NCBI RefSeq assembly: GCF_009687885.1
Contig: NZ_BLAF01000038.1
Location: 1-64,000 of the forward strand
Origin: Acrocarpospora pleiomorpha
GTDB taxonomy: Bacteria > Actinomycetota > Actinomycetes > Streptosporangiales > Streptosporangiaceae
DNA length: 64,000 nt
Reading direction: 5' to 3'
This document shows positions 1 to 8,130 of this stretch, in pieces. The notes under the pieces are model-generated. The model was not told the DNA's origin. It saw nothing but the letters and a program-made list of their open reading frames with translations, and did not search any database. How positions within the stretch are numbered: position 1 is the first letter of the stretch; each line of letters begins with the position of its first letter. Made by a program: the position numbers and the translations under genes.

Positions 1-109
1 AGGAGGGCTCGCGCGCCGCTGGAATACCGGTTCGCGTGACGGCGTTGACGGCTGTAAGGTTGCGTTACTCGTCTCCGCTTCGGCGGGGCCGAGGTTGACA
101 ATTCCACAG

Positions 110-498
110 GGGGGTGACCGGTTTCGACTTCGACATTTCAAGGCAGGGGAAGCGGGCCGAGGACGGCGGACATAACCTCGTTAACACTGTGACCGCAAAC
201 CAATAAGTGCCGATAACACGAGCACTCCGGCTAGCCAGCGTACGCTGGCTCTCGCTGCCTAAGCAGCCGAGCTAAGCCGTGTCAGCCCGGGACCGCCTCC
301 GGCCCGGGACCTGGCATCGCTAGGAGGCTAAACCTCTTGACCCGGTCGCGGGGCCAATAGGGAAACCAAACAGCGACTGAGCCCGTCGGCGACTCGCCTG
401 TGAGATCGCCGGGGCTGAGAAACTCACAACAGGCTGCGCCCGGAGAAGCCCTGGCTCGGTGCCGAAGGACGCGGGTTCGATTCCCGCCACCTCCACGA
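110..498 (+). ncRNA. ssrA: tmRNA (transfer-messenger RNA)
   Basis: This is the trans-translation RNA that rescues stalled ribosomes and adds a degradation tag. The 5' acceptor strand GGGGGTG at 110-116 pairs with CACCTCC at 488-494, with one G-U pair. The hallmark GGTTTCGACTTCGA follows the 5' end, and a T-arm/T-loop (GGGTTCGATTCCC) lies just before the 3' acceptor strand. The 3' CCA is not cleanly encoded (ACGA), so the exact 3' end is uncertain by a few bases. A tag reading frame sits inside, from 209. No smpB gene can be recognised in the short upstream piece, although smpB often precedes ssrA in actinobacteria. Confidence 0.95.
209..262 (+). other. tmRNA-encoded proteolysis tag
   Basis: The resume codon GCC at 209 opens a frame that reads ADNTSTPASQRTLALAA and stops at TAA (260-262). 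The ALAA C-terminus is the usual degradation signal recognised by ClpXP-type proteases. The A-[DN]-x-T beginning is common in actinobacterial tags. Confidence 0.92.
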
Positions 499-503
499 AT
501 GGG

Positions 504-550
504 ACGACCCTGGTCGGAAGCTGGCGCTTCCTCCCCAGGGTCGTTTCGGT
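504..550 (+). terminator. Intrinsic terminator of ssrA
   Basis: A perfect 10-bp inverted repeat (ACGACCCTGG at 504-513, CCAGGGTCGT at 535-544) lies directly after the tmRNA 3' end. A short T-rich stretch (TTCGGTTT) follows it. Confidence 0.75.
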
Positions 551-894
551 TTCCACACGGGGGGACGACCCCCCGAGCCCCCCGGTGTGAGGGGCCACGC
601 CCCCCACGCCCCCCGAGCTATCGCGGTTGCCGTGTTCGAGTAAGCGAGTAGCAACTCCACGAACGATTGGCTCTGGGTGGTTGGAAGCGTGGTTTCTTTC
701 CCCTGAAAGGGGACCTTAATGCTCTCTGCAGGATTTCGGGGTTGACGCCGAATCGCACCTTGGCTTCCAGCAGTAGGCGGTGTTGTTCGAGCAGGGGTCG
801 CTCGTAGCTTTGCTTTAGTGAGTGCTGCCACCGGCCATGCTGCTTGAAGAAGCTGAGGAAGTCGGGAACGGAGTTGTATGGCGCCCACAACTGC
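551..894. other. Region without a supported gene
   Basis: It begins with C/G homopolymer runs (about 560-620). It continues with sequence whose six reading frames give no recognisable protein. Open frames on the minus strand here have no family features. Because ssrA is a frequent integration site, this could be worn-out mobile DNA, but no integrase or clear attachment repeat is visible. Confidence 0.4.
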
Positions 895-1290
895 CTGGCG
901 TAGGTGATGAGCTGCTTTATTCGGGGACTTATGGGTGGCGCCGAGCAGCCGTTCGATGGGGAGGAGCCCGGCCGCCCGCCGCTCGCAGATCGGGCACCCG
1001 CGGATGTGCCGGGCGAGCGCTTCCGCCACAGGGGGGCTCGGCAACCCGTCCCAGTTCCAGGTCAGCGTGCGCCGTTCGGGGCAGCCGGAGTCGCCCTTCA
1101 GGGCGCGGACGATCACCCGCGCCGTCTGCACCTGTTTCTTCGTGCGTTGGACCCGCACTGCGGTGTGCCGCCCGGATAGGTGGAGGGGCGCCAGCGGGGG
1201 TGGCGCGGCCGAGCTCGTCGGTCTCCTCCAGTCGCCCTAGGGCGAGCAGCGCGTGGTTGTCCTTGTCCGGCCGCCGGGTGGCGGCGGGCC
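895..1290 (-). pseudogene. Decayed sigma-factor C-terminus
   Basis: Read on the minus strand, about 1285-1190 resembles the start of sigma region 4 in one frame (PDKDNHALLALGRLEE). From about 1185 to 900 a second frame carries a helix-turn-helix-like LHLSGRHTAVRVQRTKK. After it come a WDG segment and the HIRGCPICERR zinc-finger-like motif, found at the C-terminus of many actinobacterial ECF-type sigma factors. The two halves need a frameshift near 1185, and region 2 (core and -10 binding) is absent. This looks like a non-functional remnant. The assignment rests on motif resemblance only. Confidence 0.42.
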
Positions 1291-1440
1291 GGGAGCAGGA
1301 TGGGCGAACAGAATCTTTTCGGCTTCTCTGAAGTTTTTGTTATCCGCTGGTGACCTGGGGGTCTCCTATGTGGCGGTGCTTGTGGGCGCCGCTGAACGTC
1401 CCCTCCATGGCTCCTCAACAGGACAAGGACTTCATTCACC

Positions 1441-2907
1441 ATGAGCACAACCGCCTCGCGCGGCATCCGAGTCGGACGCGTGTCCGCCGTAGGTCAGGTC
1501 CGTCGGCTGGCGCTGGCCGGTGTTCTCGCTGGTCTCCTGGGTACCTCCGTGGTGAGCGTCACCTTCCCGGCCGTCGCGGCCGAGGTGCCCCTCTCGCAAG
1601 GCCGTACTGCCATTGCCTCCTCGGCGGAGCGCGGTGACCTGTCGCCTGCGGCCGCTTTCGACGGCAAGGCCGGCACCCGTTGGTCCAGCAAGTTCAGCGA
1701 TCCGCAGTGGCTCGCGGTCGACCTTGGCAAGTCCACCGCCATTAAGAAGATCGTCATCAACTGGGAGAGGGCCTACGCCACGGCGTTCCAGATCCAGACC
1801 GCCGCTGGCACTAGCGGCCCCTGGACGACGGTGTACACCACCGCGGCGGGCAAGGGTGGCGTCCAGACCATCAATTTGTCGGTTACTGGCCGGTTCGTGC
1901 GGCTGTATGCGACCAAGCGGTCCAGCCAGTACGGCGTCTCGCTGTGGGAGTTCCAGGTCTTCGGCACCGGCTCGGGTACTTCGAACCCGACCCCCACCCC
2001 CACGCCGACCAAGCCGACCCAGCCGACGCCCAGCGCCACCCCGACCACTGGCGCGCCCACCGCCGGCTGGGTGCCGGTGAACCAAGCTGAATGGAAGAAG
2101 GCCCTGGACGCGTACAACAAGGTCGCACCCGAACCGGTTCCTGCGGGAATCGTGCGAGTCCCTGAGTTCCACACCAACTGCACAGTGGCCAACCAGGCCA
2201 AGGACGACCCGGTCGTGCTGCCCGGCCTGCCTGGCGCCTCCCACCTGCACACCTTCTTCGGCCCGAAGGTGACCGCGGCCACCACGACGGCAGACCTGCT
2301 CGCGAGTTCCACGACCTGCGACGCGCCTGGGGACAACAGCGCCTACTGGGCGCCGACCCTGCTGCGTGACGGTAAGCCGGTCCCGATGAAGAACTTCCGC
2401 GTGTACTACGGCTCCCGGCTCAAGGACCCATCGGAGGTCGTGCCGTTCCCGCCGGGTCTGCGCGTGGTGCAGGGCGATGCGAAGCGGCAGGTGGCGACGC
2501 CGAAGGGTGCCAGCGGCCAATTCTGGTGCGCCGGCAGCGCGGAGATCGGACGCAGCGCCGACGGTAACTGGCCCGTCTGCGCGCAAGGCGGCAACCTGAT
2601 CTACCAACTGTCGTTCCAGGACTGCTGGGACGGCAAGCACATCGATTCGCCTGACCACAAGTCGCACATGGGGCCGGCCAAGGACGGCCGGTGCTCCGGC
2701 GCCTATCCGGTCGCGGTCCCCAACATCTCGCTCATGCTCGGCTACGACTCCCTCGGCGGTGACGGCCTGTCGCTGTCGTCGGGCATGGCGTCCTCGATCC
2801 ACGGGGACTTCATGAACGCATGGAAGCCGGAGAAGCTCGGCGCGCTCGTGAAGGTCTGCATCAACGCCAAGGCCAAGTGCGGCATCACGCCAGGCTGGGG
2901 CCGCTGA
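1441..2907 (+). CDS. Secreted discoidin-domain / DUF1996 protein
   Basis: The 488-residue protein is predicted to be exported. A signal peptide occupies roughly residues 1-46, with an Arg-containing start, a hydrophobic core (LALAGVLAGLLG) and an AVAAE cleavage area. An F5/8 type C (discoidin, CBM32-like) domain follows at about 50-175, typically a carbohydrate-binding module. A Pro/Thr-rich linker spans about 180-205. The rest is a DUF1996 domain with its conserved His/Cys-rich features (EFHTNC, SHLHTFFG, CWDGKHIDSPDHKSH). DUF1996 proteins are often attached to carbohydrate-binding modules in saprophytic actinomycetes and fungi, and their reaction is not established. The start is ATG with AAGGA about 11 nt upstream. 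A strong terminator follows the gene, so it appears monocistronic. Confidence 0.88.
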   Translation: MSTTASRGIRVGRVSAVGQVRRLALAGVLAGLLGTSVVSVTFPAVAAEVPLSQGRTAIASSAERGDLSPAAAFDGKAGTRWSSKFSDPQWLAVDLGKSTAIKKIVINWERAYATAFQIQTAAGTSGPWTTVYTTAAGKGGVQTINLSVTGRFVRLYATKRSSQYGVSLWEFQVFGTGSGTSNPTPTPTPTKPTQPTPSATPTTGAPTAGWVPVNQAEWKKALDAYNKVAPEPVPAGIVRVPEFHTNCTVANQAKDDPVVLPGLPGASHLHTFFGPKVTAATTTADLLASSTTCDAPGDNSAYWAPTLLRDGKPVPMKNFRVYYGSRLKDPSEVVPFPPGLRVVQGDAKRQVATPKGASGQFWCAGSAEIGRSADGNWPVCAQGGNLIYQLSFQDCWDGKHIDSPDHKSHMGPAKDGRCSGAYPVAVPNISLMLGYDSLGGDGLSLSSGMASSIHGDFMNAWKPEKLGALVKVCINAKAKCGITPGWGR

Positions 2908-2934
2908 TCCCCGTCGCTGCCTCCGCATGACCTG

Positions 2935-2975
2935 CCGTGCCGGTGATCCCGCGTTTCGCGGGGTTACCGGCACGG
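2935..2975. terminator. Bidirectional-type hairpin terminator
   Basis: A long inverted repeat pairs CCGTGCCGGT...CCCGCG with CGCGGG...ACCGGCACGG around a TTT loop. It lies between two convergent genes (the DUF1996 gene ending at 2907 and the minus-strand gene ending at 3017), so it can serve both. There is no strong T-tract, as is usual in high-GC genomes. Confidence 0.8.
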
Positions 2976-3016
2976 TACGCATGGCCGTGACAAATCAACG
3001 GCTGCGCCGCCGTTCG

Positions 3017-3757
3017 TCAGGTGGGGTTGGAGCGGACGAGGCGGAGGAATGCCTTCAGTCCGGTGATCAGTTCCTGGTTGTCGCTGAGGCCGTCGACGGT
3101 TTCGTCGAAGCGGCGCGTCATCTGGGTGATGCGGCGGTTCAGGTCGTGGTCGCCGGTTTCCGTGGCGACCTGGAGGGCGGCCAGTTCCGCGCGGAGCTGG
3201 TTGATCTTCTCGTCGAGGTCGCGGACCGACTCGTCGAGTTTGGTGCGCGCCTCGGTGAGGTCGGTGACCTGGGTGCGGAGCGTGGCGACGTCCTGGCGGG
3301 GGTAGTGCAGTTCCTCCATCAGGCTGGTGACACGGTCCCGTAGGTGGGACAGGTACGACCCGGCGGGGCGGAAAGCCGTGGCGAGCAGGTAGAAGCCCGC
3401 GAAGTAGTAGCCGACCTGGGCGCCGGAGAAAAAGGTGATCACCGCGATGACGGCCGCGGAGACGATGTGCCCGGCAATGGCGAACCGGAACATCCGGCGG
3501 GCGATCTCGCGTGCCTCGTTCTCGCGCGCCTGAGGGACCTCGATGCCCCGCTCTCGGGACAGGTGGGCCTCGTGGATCACGCTCCGGGCGGAGAAGTAGA
3601 GGTTCCACGGAACGGTCAACAGGACGAGCAGCCAGATCAGGCTGATTGCGCCGACCAGAACGGCCAGCAAAGTGCTGGGAGCGACTCCGGTATGGAAGGT
3701 CAGCCAAGCGGCAAAGGTCGCGAAAGCCAGCGATACAAGGAAAATCCACCATTTCAT
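3017..3757 (-). CDS. Four-TM protein with C-terminal coiled coil
   Basis: I do not recognise the family of this 246-residue protein. It has two N-terminal transmembrane segments (about 3-24 and 28-51), a charged soluble loop (52-90), two more hydrophobic segments (about 92-130), and a long amphipathic heptad region (about 145-215). The heptad region is rich in Leu, Glu and Arg (TLRTQVTDLTEARTKLDESV) and typical of a coiled coil. This suggests a membrane-anchored scaffold or oligomerising protein. It diverges from the FxsA-like gene across a 498-base gap, so there is no evidence that it belongs to that module. Confidence 0.75.
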   Translation of the reverse strand: MKWWIFLVSLAFATFAAWLTFHTGVAPSTLLAVLVGAISLIWLLVLLTVPWNLYFSARSVIHEAHLSRERGIEVPQARENEAREIARRMFRFAIAGHIVSAAVIAVITFFSGAQVGYYFAGFYLLATAFRPAGSYLSHLRDRVTSLMEELHYPRQDVATLRTQVTDLTEARTKLDESVRDLDEKINQLRAELAALQVATETGDHDLNRRITQMTRRFDETVDGLSDNQELITGLKAFLRLVRSNPT

Positions 3758-4255
3758 GGGATAAATGATCTTCTAGCAGTCCTGTGCGTGACACCGCTGT
3801 TGTACTCATCTTCACCTGAGGACATTGTTCGCGAGCCCTGGGGGAAGATGCCTTCGAACCCCTCGTCTCATCTGTTGATCGTCCAGGACTCGGTTCATAA
3901 GGGCTCCTCGAGCTTGACCGGCGAAGGGTCTCGGTGCCGCGAGCGAGCCGGCTCACGACGCAACGGGCCGAGCTCGGGCGATTCCCTCCGCGCCTGTTGA
4001 GACGGACTCCCCGATTAACTTCGAGGTGCCCCTTAGGCTGGCTTGCTTCTGCCGGTCTGATCTTCGGGCGGTGCGAGCGTGACGGGTGGGGGAAATCACG
4101 GCAAATATGAGCTCTATGGACGATTTCGTAGGGCGATGACACCATCAGGGCATACGTTGATGCGCCCAGTTGCCCGTTGTGCCTATTCTCGGGCGCGGTT
4201 GGAATGGGCGCAGTGCTTTACGGGGTGGACTGCGACCGCGAGAAGGGGATACCAC
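3758..4255. other. Intergenic region, divergent promoters
   Basis: This is about 500 bases between the start of the membrane coiled-coil gene (minus strand) and the FxsA-like peptide gene (plus strand). I see no convincing gene, RNA or hairpin. It presumably holds promoters in both directions, but no -35/-10 pair with good spacing stood out. The plus-strand frame from 4079 into the peptide gene has no ribosome-binding site at its start, unlike the ATG at 4256. Confidence 0.4.
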
Positions 4256-4441
4256 ATGGCCGCAGGGGGTTCCATGGGCGAATCCAAGCTCGTCGATCTT
4301 AGCCGGATGCCGTTTTCCCAGGTGGTTGAGGTAGCGGATGAAGTGCTGCGTGAGTCGCTGGCGCGGCATTTGGCGACCGGACCGGCGGGGCATCGATGGA
4401 ACAAGTCGGACTGTCCCGAACCCGGTTATGACGATCAATGA
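4256..4441 (+). CDS. FxsA-like RiPP precursor peptide, atypical core
   Basis: The peptide has 61 residues. The ATG at 4256 is chosen because AAGGGG sits 7 nt upstream; an in-frame Met at residue 7 is an alternative. Residues 11-40 (KLVDLSRMPF...VADEVLRESLARHLA) look like the leader of FxSxx-COOH precursors: an LxDLxxxP motif followed by a helix ending LxRxL. Instead of the family's C-terminal FxSxx, this peptide ends HRWNKSDCPEPGYDDQ, with Trp48, Cys53 and Tyr58 as possible modification sites. It overlaps the HExxH enzyme gene by ATGA, implying translational coupling. The leader resemblance is by eye, and the product is unknown. Confidence 0.68.
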   Translation: MAAGGSMGESKLVDLSRMPFSQVVEVADEVLRESLARHLATGPAGHRWNKSDCPEPGYDDQ

Positions 4442-5481
4442 CCGACGGCTTGGTTCGGCACTCGCTGTCGGCCGCCGAATTGGCGATTATCGGCTCGGGT
4501 GTTCTGCCGGGTCCGCTCATCGCCAGCCTCAAAAGGGTGATCGCGAGTAGAAATATCGCCATCCTCGAAGTAATTCGTCGTTTGTCCGGCCCGGCCAGTC
4601 CGACCGGTCGCATGATCGGCGCATTGTGGCAGGAGCTGGAACGGCGTGCCGATCGAGGTCTGGCGGTGCTGGTGTCTCCGCAGGTGGGCGCATGGGCGGA
4701 GGACACGCTCCGGGCCGAGGGCCGAGGCGATCCCGAGGTGCTGGTGGCGGCGCTCAGTCGGCGGGCATCCGGTGGGTTCAGGCTGGACACGGGGGAGCCG
4801 TTACGCAGCCATTTCGGCTTCGACATCGCCGAGACGATGACGAGTGCGCGGTGGGCGGCGCTGTGCCGCGAGGCTCTCCAATTGCTCGCCGCCCGGCACG
4901 GCCGCACGGCCATGTCAGTCACCGAGCTCATCACCACCATCGTGCCGGTCAACTCGCCCGCTCCAGCGTTCAGCGGCACTTCGGGCGCGGCCTTCGGCGC
5001 GGTGGCACTGTCGCCGCCGATCGGTTCCGCCCAGCTGGCGGCCGCCTTTAGCCATGAACTCCAGCACCACATCCTGGCCGCGACCCAGGAGATCGTCGCG
5101 CTCACCGAACCGGATCATCCAGCCCGGTTCGCCGTGCCTTGGCGCGACGACCCGAGGAACGCAGCCGCGACCCTGCAGGGGGTCTACGCGCATGCCGCGA
5201 TCTGCGAGTTCCATCGGACCGAATGGCGGGACGGGCCCACCGCCGACACGAACGCCAACGTGGCGGCCTACGCCCTGTGGCGGCAGGCCACCGCACAGGT
5301 GCTCACCATGCTCCTGGACTCCGGCGCGCTCACCCCCGCCGGGCGAGCGCTGGCGGAGGCCGTCGGGGGGAGGATCTTCCCGCTGCTCGCGGAGGCCGTG
5401 CCCGGCTGGGCCCGGGAGCGTGCGGAGATGGAACTGGCGAGCCGCGTCCTCAGTTCATCATCGGTTCGATATCGAGGTTGA
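4438..5481 (+). CDS. HExxH-motif protein, probable RiPP peptide beta-hydroxylase
   Basis: This 347-residue cytoplasmic protein carries HELQH near residues 206-210, the metal site of the 'HEXXH motif domain' family. It also has the family's downstream WRDDPRNAAATLQGVYAHAAICEF block. Members of this family are found with FxSxx-type and other peptide systems. Some are described as alpha-ketoglutarate-dependent peptide beta-hydroxylases, which would make the upstream 61-residue peptide the natural substrate. The start ATG overlaps the stop of the precursor gene. The 3' end overlaps the convergent FxsT-like gene by 32 bases (5450-5481). No radical SAM/SPASM maturase, the usual partner in FxSxx loci, is present nearby. 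Confidence 0.78.
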   Translation: MTDGLVRHSLSAAELAIIGSGVLPGPLIASLKRVIASRNIAILEVIRRLSGPASPTGRMIGALWQELERRADRGLAVLVSPQVGAWAEDTLRAEGRGDPEVLVAALSRRASGGFRLDTGEPLRSHFGFDIAETMTSARWAALCREALQLLAARHGRTAMSVTELITTIVPVNSPAPAFSGTSGAAFGAVALSPPIGSAQLAAAFSHELQHHILAATQEIVALTEPDHPARFAVPWRDDPRNAAATLQGVYAHAAICEFHRTEWRDGPTADTNANVAAYALWRQATAQVLTMLLDSGALTPAGRALAEAVGGRIFPLLAEAVPGWARERAEMELASRVLSSSSVRYRG

Positions 5482-7993
5482 TCCGCCCTTGCTGGAGGGC
5501 CAGGCGTGCCTCCGGATGTTCGGTGAACCGCGCGTCGCGGTAGGCCTGGAGCACGAATTCGCGGAGTTCCGCCGCTCCTTGCGGGTCGCCGTCGGCCAGC
5601 CGGTCGACCGAGAGGTTGGCGCCTGACGCCAGCGTGCAGGGATGCCGTTCGCCCCGAACCCGCCCGCTCCCGTGGTAGGCGGCTTCCCCCAGCTCGCGGG
5701 CGCGCCGGACCTCGCCGATGCCCGCCAGATCGCTGGCCAGGTTGAGCATGACTATGAGCGTGCTGGGATGCTCGTCCCCGAAATGCTCCTGGAATCCGGC
5801 GAGGGCCTGCTCGTTCAGCTCCCGTGCGCCACGCAGGTTGCCGCGGGCACGCAACACGATGGCGAGGTTGGCCCTGGCGGCGAAGGTGTTGGGGTGCCGG
5901 TCCCCGGCGGCCTTGACCCACCCGGCGACCGTCTGCTCGCCGAGTTCCTCCGCGCCGGCCAGATTGTCGGTGAGCCGCCGGTCGTTGATCACGTTTGTGG
6001 CCACCAGGAGCGTCATGCGGTGCTCCGAACCGGCCGATGCCGTCTGTTTCTCCAGCGCCTCCTCCGCCTGCGCGGCGGCTTGCTGGAAGAAGCCAGATCG
6101 GCGCAGGGAGACGGCCAGGTCGAGTGCGGTGAATACGCGCAGCGCGTCCCAGGGAGCGCCGAGTTGCACCAGGAGCGCGTCCACCTCGCGAATCATGTCG
6201 AGCGCGTCATCGTACTGGCCCATTCTGCGCAGGTCGCGGGCCACGGCGAAGCGTGAGGTGAGGGTCTGGTCCTCGTTGGGCCCGAGCGTGCCCTCCCGGA
6301 TCCGCAGGGCCTCCAGATCGTGTTCCATGGCTTCCGCGAACCGGCCGAGGCAGCGCATGCTGATCGCGATGTTGTTGCGCACCCGGATGGTGGACTCGTG
6401 CTCTGGCCGGAACACCCGCTCGAAGCGGGGCAGCAGGGCCAGGTCATTGTCCAGGGCTTCCTGGTAACGACCCAGGACGCAGAGGTCGACGCCGTGGCTG
6501 AGCGCGCACAGCAGGTAGATCTGGTCGTCCTCGCCGAAGGCCTTGAGACGTTGAAAAGTGTCGGAGTTGAGGTGGTACGCCCGTTCCCACTGACCGGTAA
6601 GGCGGATCGCGATGCCCACTTCGATGGCGAGTGCCAGGGTTTGCCGGTCGTCCGGCCCGAACTGCCCCTTCCAGGTCTCCAGGGCGCGCTCGCCGAGCGT
6701 CAGGCTCTCGGAGAAGCCGCCGCGCCGGTGCAGGCGCCGTACCTGGTTGATGATGAGCTGCCTGACCTCGGAGTCGGGGCAGTCGAGCGCGCCCGCGGAC
6801 ACCAGGTGCGCGCGTGAGCGCTCGTACAGCGGGTCGCTGTCGTCCCGGCCGGGAGCGCCCGGGTCCGAGGCGGCGAGCAGCGCGTGCACGGCGTGTGCCA
6901 GGGTCTGCGCCAGCTCGGGTTGTTCCCGCTGCAACCGCCCTCGGGTGACCGCCTGCACCACGCGGTGCATCTGCACCACGTTGAGCACGCCGTCGATCTT
7001 CACCAGCGAGAAACGCGCCAGCTGGCGGACGGCCGTGCGGAACTCGGTGATGTTCCTGATCGCGCGTCCCAGGTCCAGCGAGAGCTCGCGGAGGCGGGAC
7101 GGCTGGAAGAGGAGCTCCTCGGCCACCGGCTCCGGCGCGAAGAAGGACAGCAGCTGGAAGAGGTCGTCCGCCTCTGCGGAGATGGCTTGCCGGGAGACGC
7201 CCCAGGTGGCGGCGACCGCGAGTGGATACGGGATGTCCACCTCGCTGGCCAGCAGCTCGTGGGCGTTCTCGCGGAGCCGGGAGAGGTATTCGGTGGGCGA
7301 GGTGCCGGTCTCGATCATGTAAGCGGCGGCGTGTTCCGCGGCGAGCGGGAGATGGCCCAGCTCGTTGGCGAGCTCCGTGGCCACCGCCGCGTTCTGGCTG
7401 AACGCGGGCACCCGCTTGACCAGGAACTCCAGCGTCTCCTCAGGAGAGAATTCCCCCACCTCGATGCCGGCCACGCCCAGCGTCTTGCGCCAGTGCGAGT
7501 CCCGCGACGTGATGATCACGTGGCCGCGCCCGCGCGGGATGTAGTCCGAGATCATTCCCGCGTTGTTGGCGTTGTCGAAGATCAGAAGCCAGTGCTGGTA
7601 CGGCTTGCCGTTCTCCAGAGCCTCGATCACCAGACGTGCGGACGAGTCGCGTTCCTCCGCTCGGAACCCGGGCAGCCCCATCCGCCGGCCGAGCGCGATC
7701 AGCGCGTTCACCACGGCCATCTCTTGCTCGGCCCGGATCCACCAGACGAGTTCGTAGTCGGTCCGATAACGATGCGCGTACTCCGCGGCGATCTCGGTCT
7801 TGCCCACCCCGCCAAGGCCGAACAGCGCTTGCGGGGGCTGGTCGATCACCGCCGCGCTTTCCCGGAACAGGCCGCTACGGAGCCGCTCCATCTCCGCGAC
7901 ACGTCCGGTGAAATGATGATTACGGAATGGAATCTCCTTGCTCCATGCCGTGAAGTGGGCTTTCGCCCCATCGTCGGACGTAGCGTGCGTCAC
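5450..7993 (-). CDS. FxsT-like NB-ARC/TPR STAND protein
   Basis: The protein has 847 residues and a GTG start. The N-terminus matches the FxSxx-system tetratricopeptide proteins: a W-x(5)-FRNHHFTGR segment (17-31) precedes an NB-ARC ATPase with P-loop GLGGVGKT at 59-66. A Walker B-like HWLLIFDNANN follows. The C-terminal half (about 400-840) is a run of tetratricopeptide repeats with repeated 'HP.TL..R.NLA..LR..G' segments. STAND ATPases of this type act as inducible switches or scaffolds, and in FxSxx loci they are thought to couple a peptide to an effector. The gene converges on and overlaps the HExxH gene, and diverges from the SIR2-like gene. Confidence 0.83.
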   Translation of the reverse strand: MTHATSDDGAKAHFTAWSKEIPFRNHHFTGRVAEMERLRSGLFRESAAVIDQPPQALFGLGGVGKTEIAAEYAHRYRTDYELVWWIRAEQEMAVVNALIALGRRMGLPGFRAEERDSSARLVIEALENGKPYQHWLLIFDNANNAGMISDYIPRGRGHVIITSRDSHWRKTLGVAGIEVGEFSPEETLEFLVKRVPAFSQNAAVATELANELGHLPLAAEHAAAYMIETGTSPTEYLSRLRENAHELLASEVDIPYPLAVAATWGVSRQAISAEADDLFQLLSFFAPEPVAEELLFQPSRLRELSLDLGRAIRNITEFRTAVRQLARFSLVKIDGVLNVVQMHRVVQAVTRGRLQREQPELAQTLAHAVHALLAASDPGAPGRDDSDPLYERSRAHLVSAGALDCPDSEVRQLIINQVRRLHRRGGFSESLTLGERALETWKGQFGPDDRQTLALAIEVGIAIRLTGQWERAYHLNSDTFQRLKAFGEDDQIYLLCALSHGVDLCVLGRYQEALDNDLALLPRFERVFRPEHESTIRVRNNIAISMRCLGRFAEAMEHDLEALRIREGTLGPNEDQTLTSRFAVARDLRRMGQYDDALDMIREVDALLVQLGAPWDALRVFTALDLAVSLRRSGFFQQAAAQAEEALEKQTASAGSEHRMTLLVATNVINDRRLTDNLAGAEELGEQTVAGWVKAAGDRHPNTFAARANLAIVLRARGNLRGARELNEQALAGFQEHFGDEHPSTLIVMLNLASDLAGIGEVRRARELGEAAYHGSGRVRGERHPCTLASGANLSVDRLADGDPQGAAELREFVLQAYRDARFTEHPEARLALQQGRINLDIEPMMN

Positions 7994-8130
7994 GCGAACC
8001 GCCTTGTTTATTCAGACTGTCTGATATGTCCGGCAATCGGCTTTTTGGGCGCATTGAACGACTCGCCGCGCCAAGCTTCAATAGTATCCGCGGACACGTT
8101 CTCTCTGGCCAGGCACGGCATCGGAGCGAG

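Noticed and set aside
1..39. A short open frame ending at a TGA at 37-39, which might be the end of smpB.
   Set aside because: The twelve visible codons do not resemble the basic C-terminus of SmpB, and the piece is too short to judge.
95..100. TTGACA just before the tmRNA as a -35 box.
   Set aside because: It lies only 10-15 bases from the mature 5' end, too close for a -35 element of that transcript; mature ends come from processing, so the true promoter is not resolved.
488..668. Repeat of CTCCACGAA at the tmRNA end and near 656, as a possible attachment-site pair.
   Set aside because: Only nine bases match, which is likely by chance, and no integrase gene is present.
4079..4255. Longer version of the FxsA-like peptide starting at 4079.
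   Set aside because: There is no ribosome-binding site at 4079 and the added residues have no family features, while ATG 4256 has AAGGGG at good distance.
8026..8130. N-terminal extension of the SIR2-like protein from 8026.
   Set aside because: The extra 35 residues show no conserved feature and there is no good ribosome-binding site; it is kept only as an alternative start.
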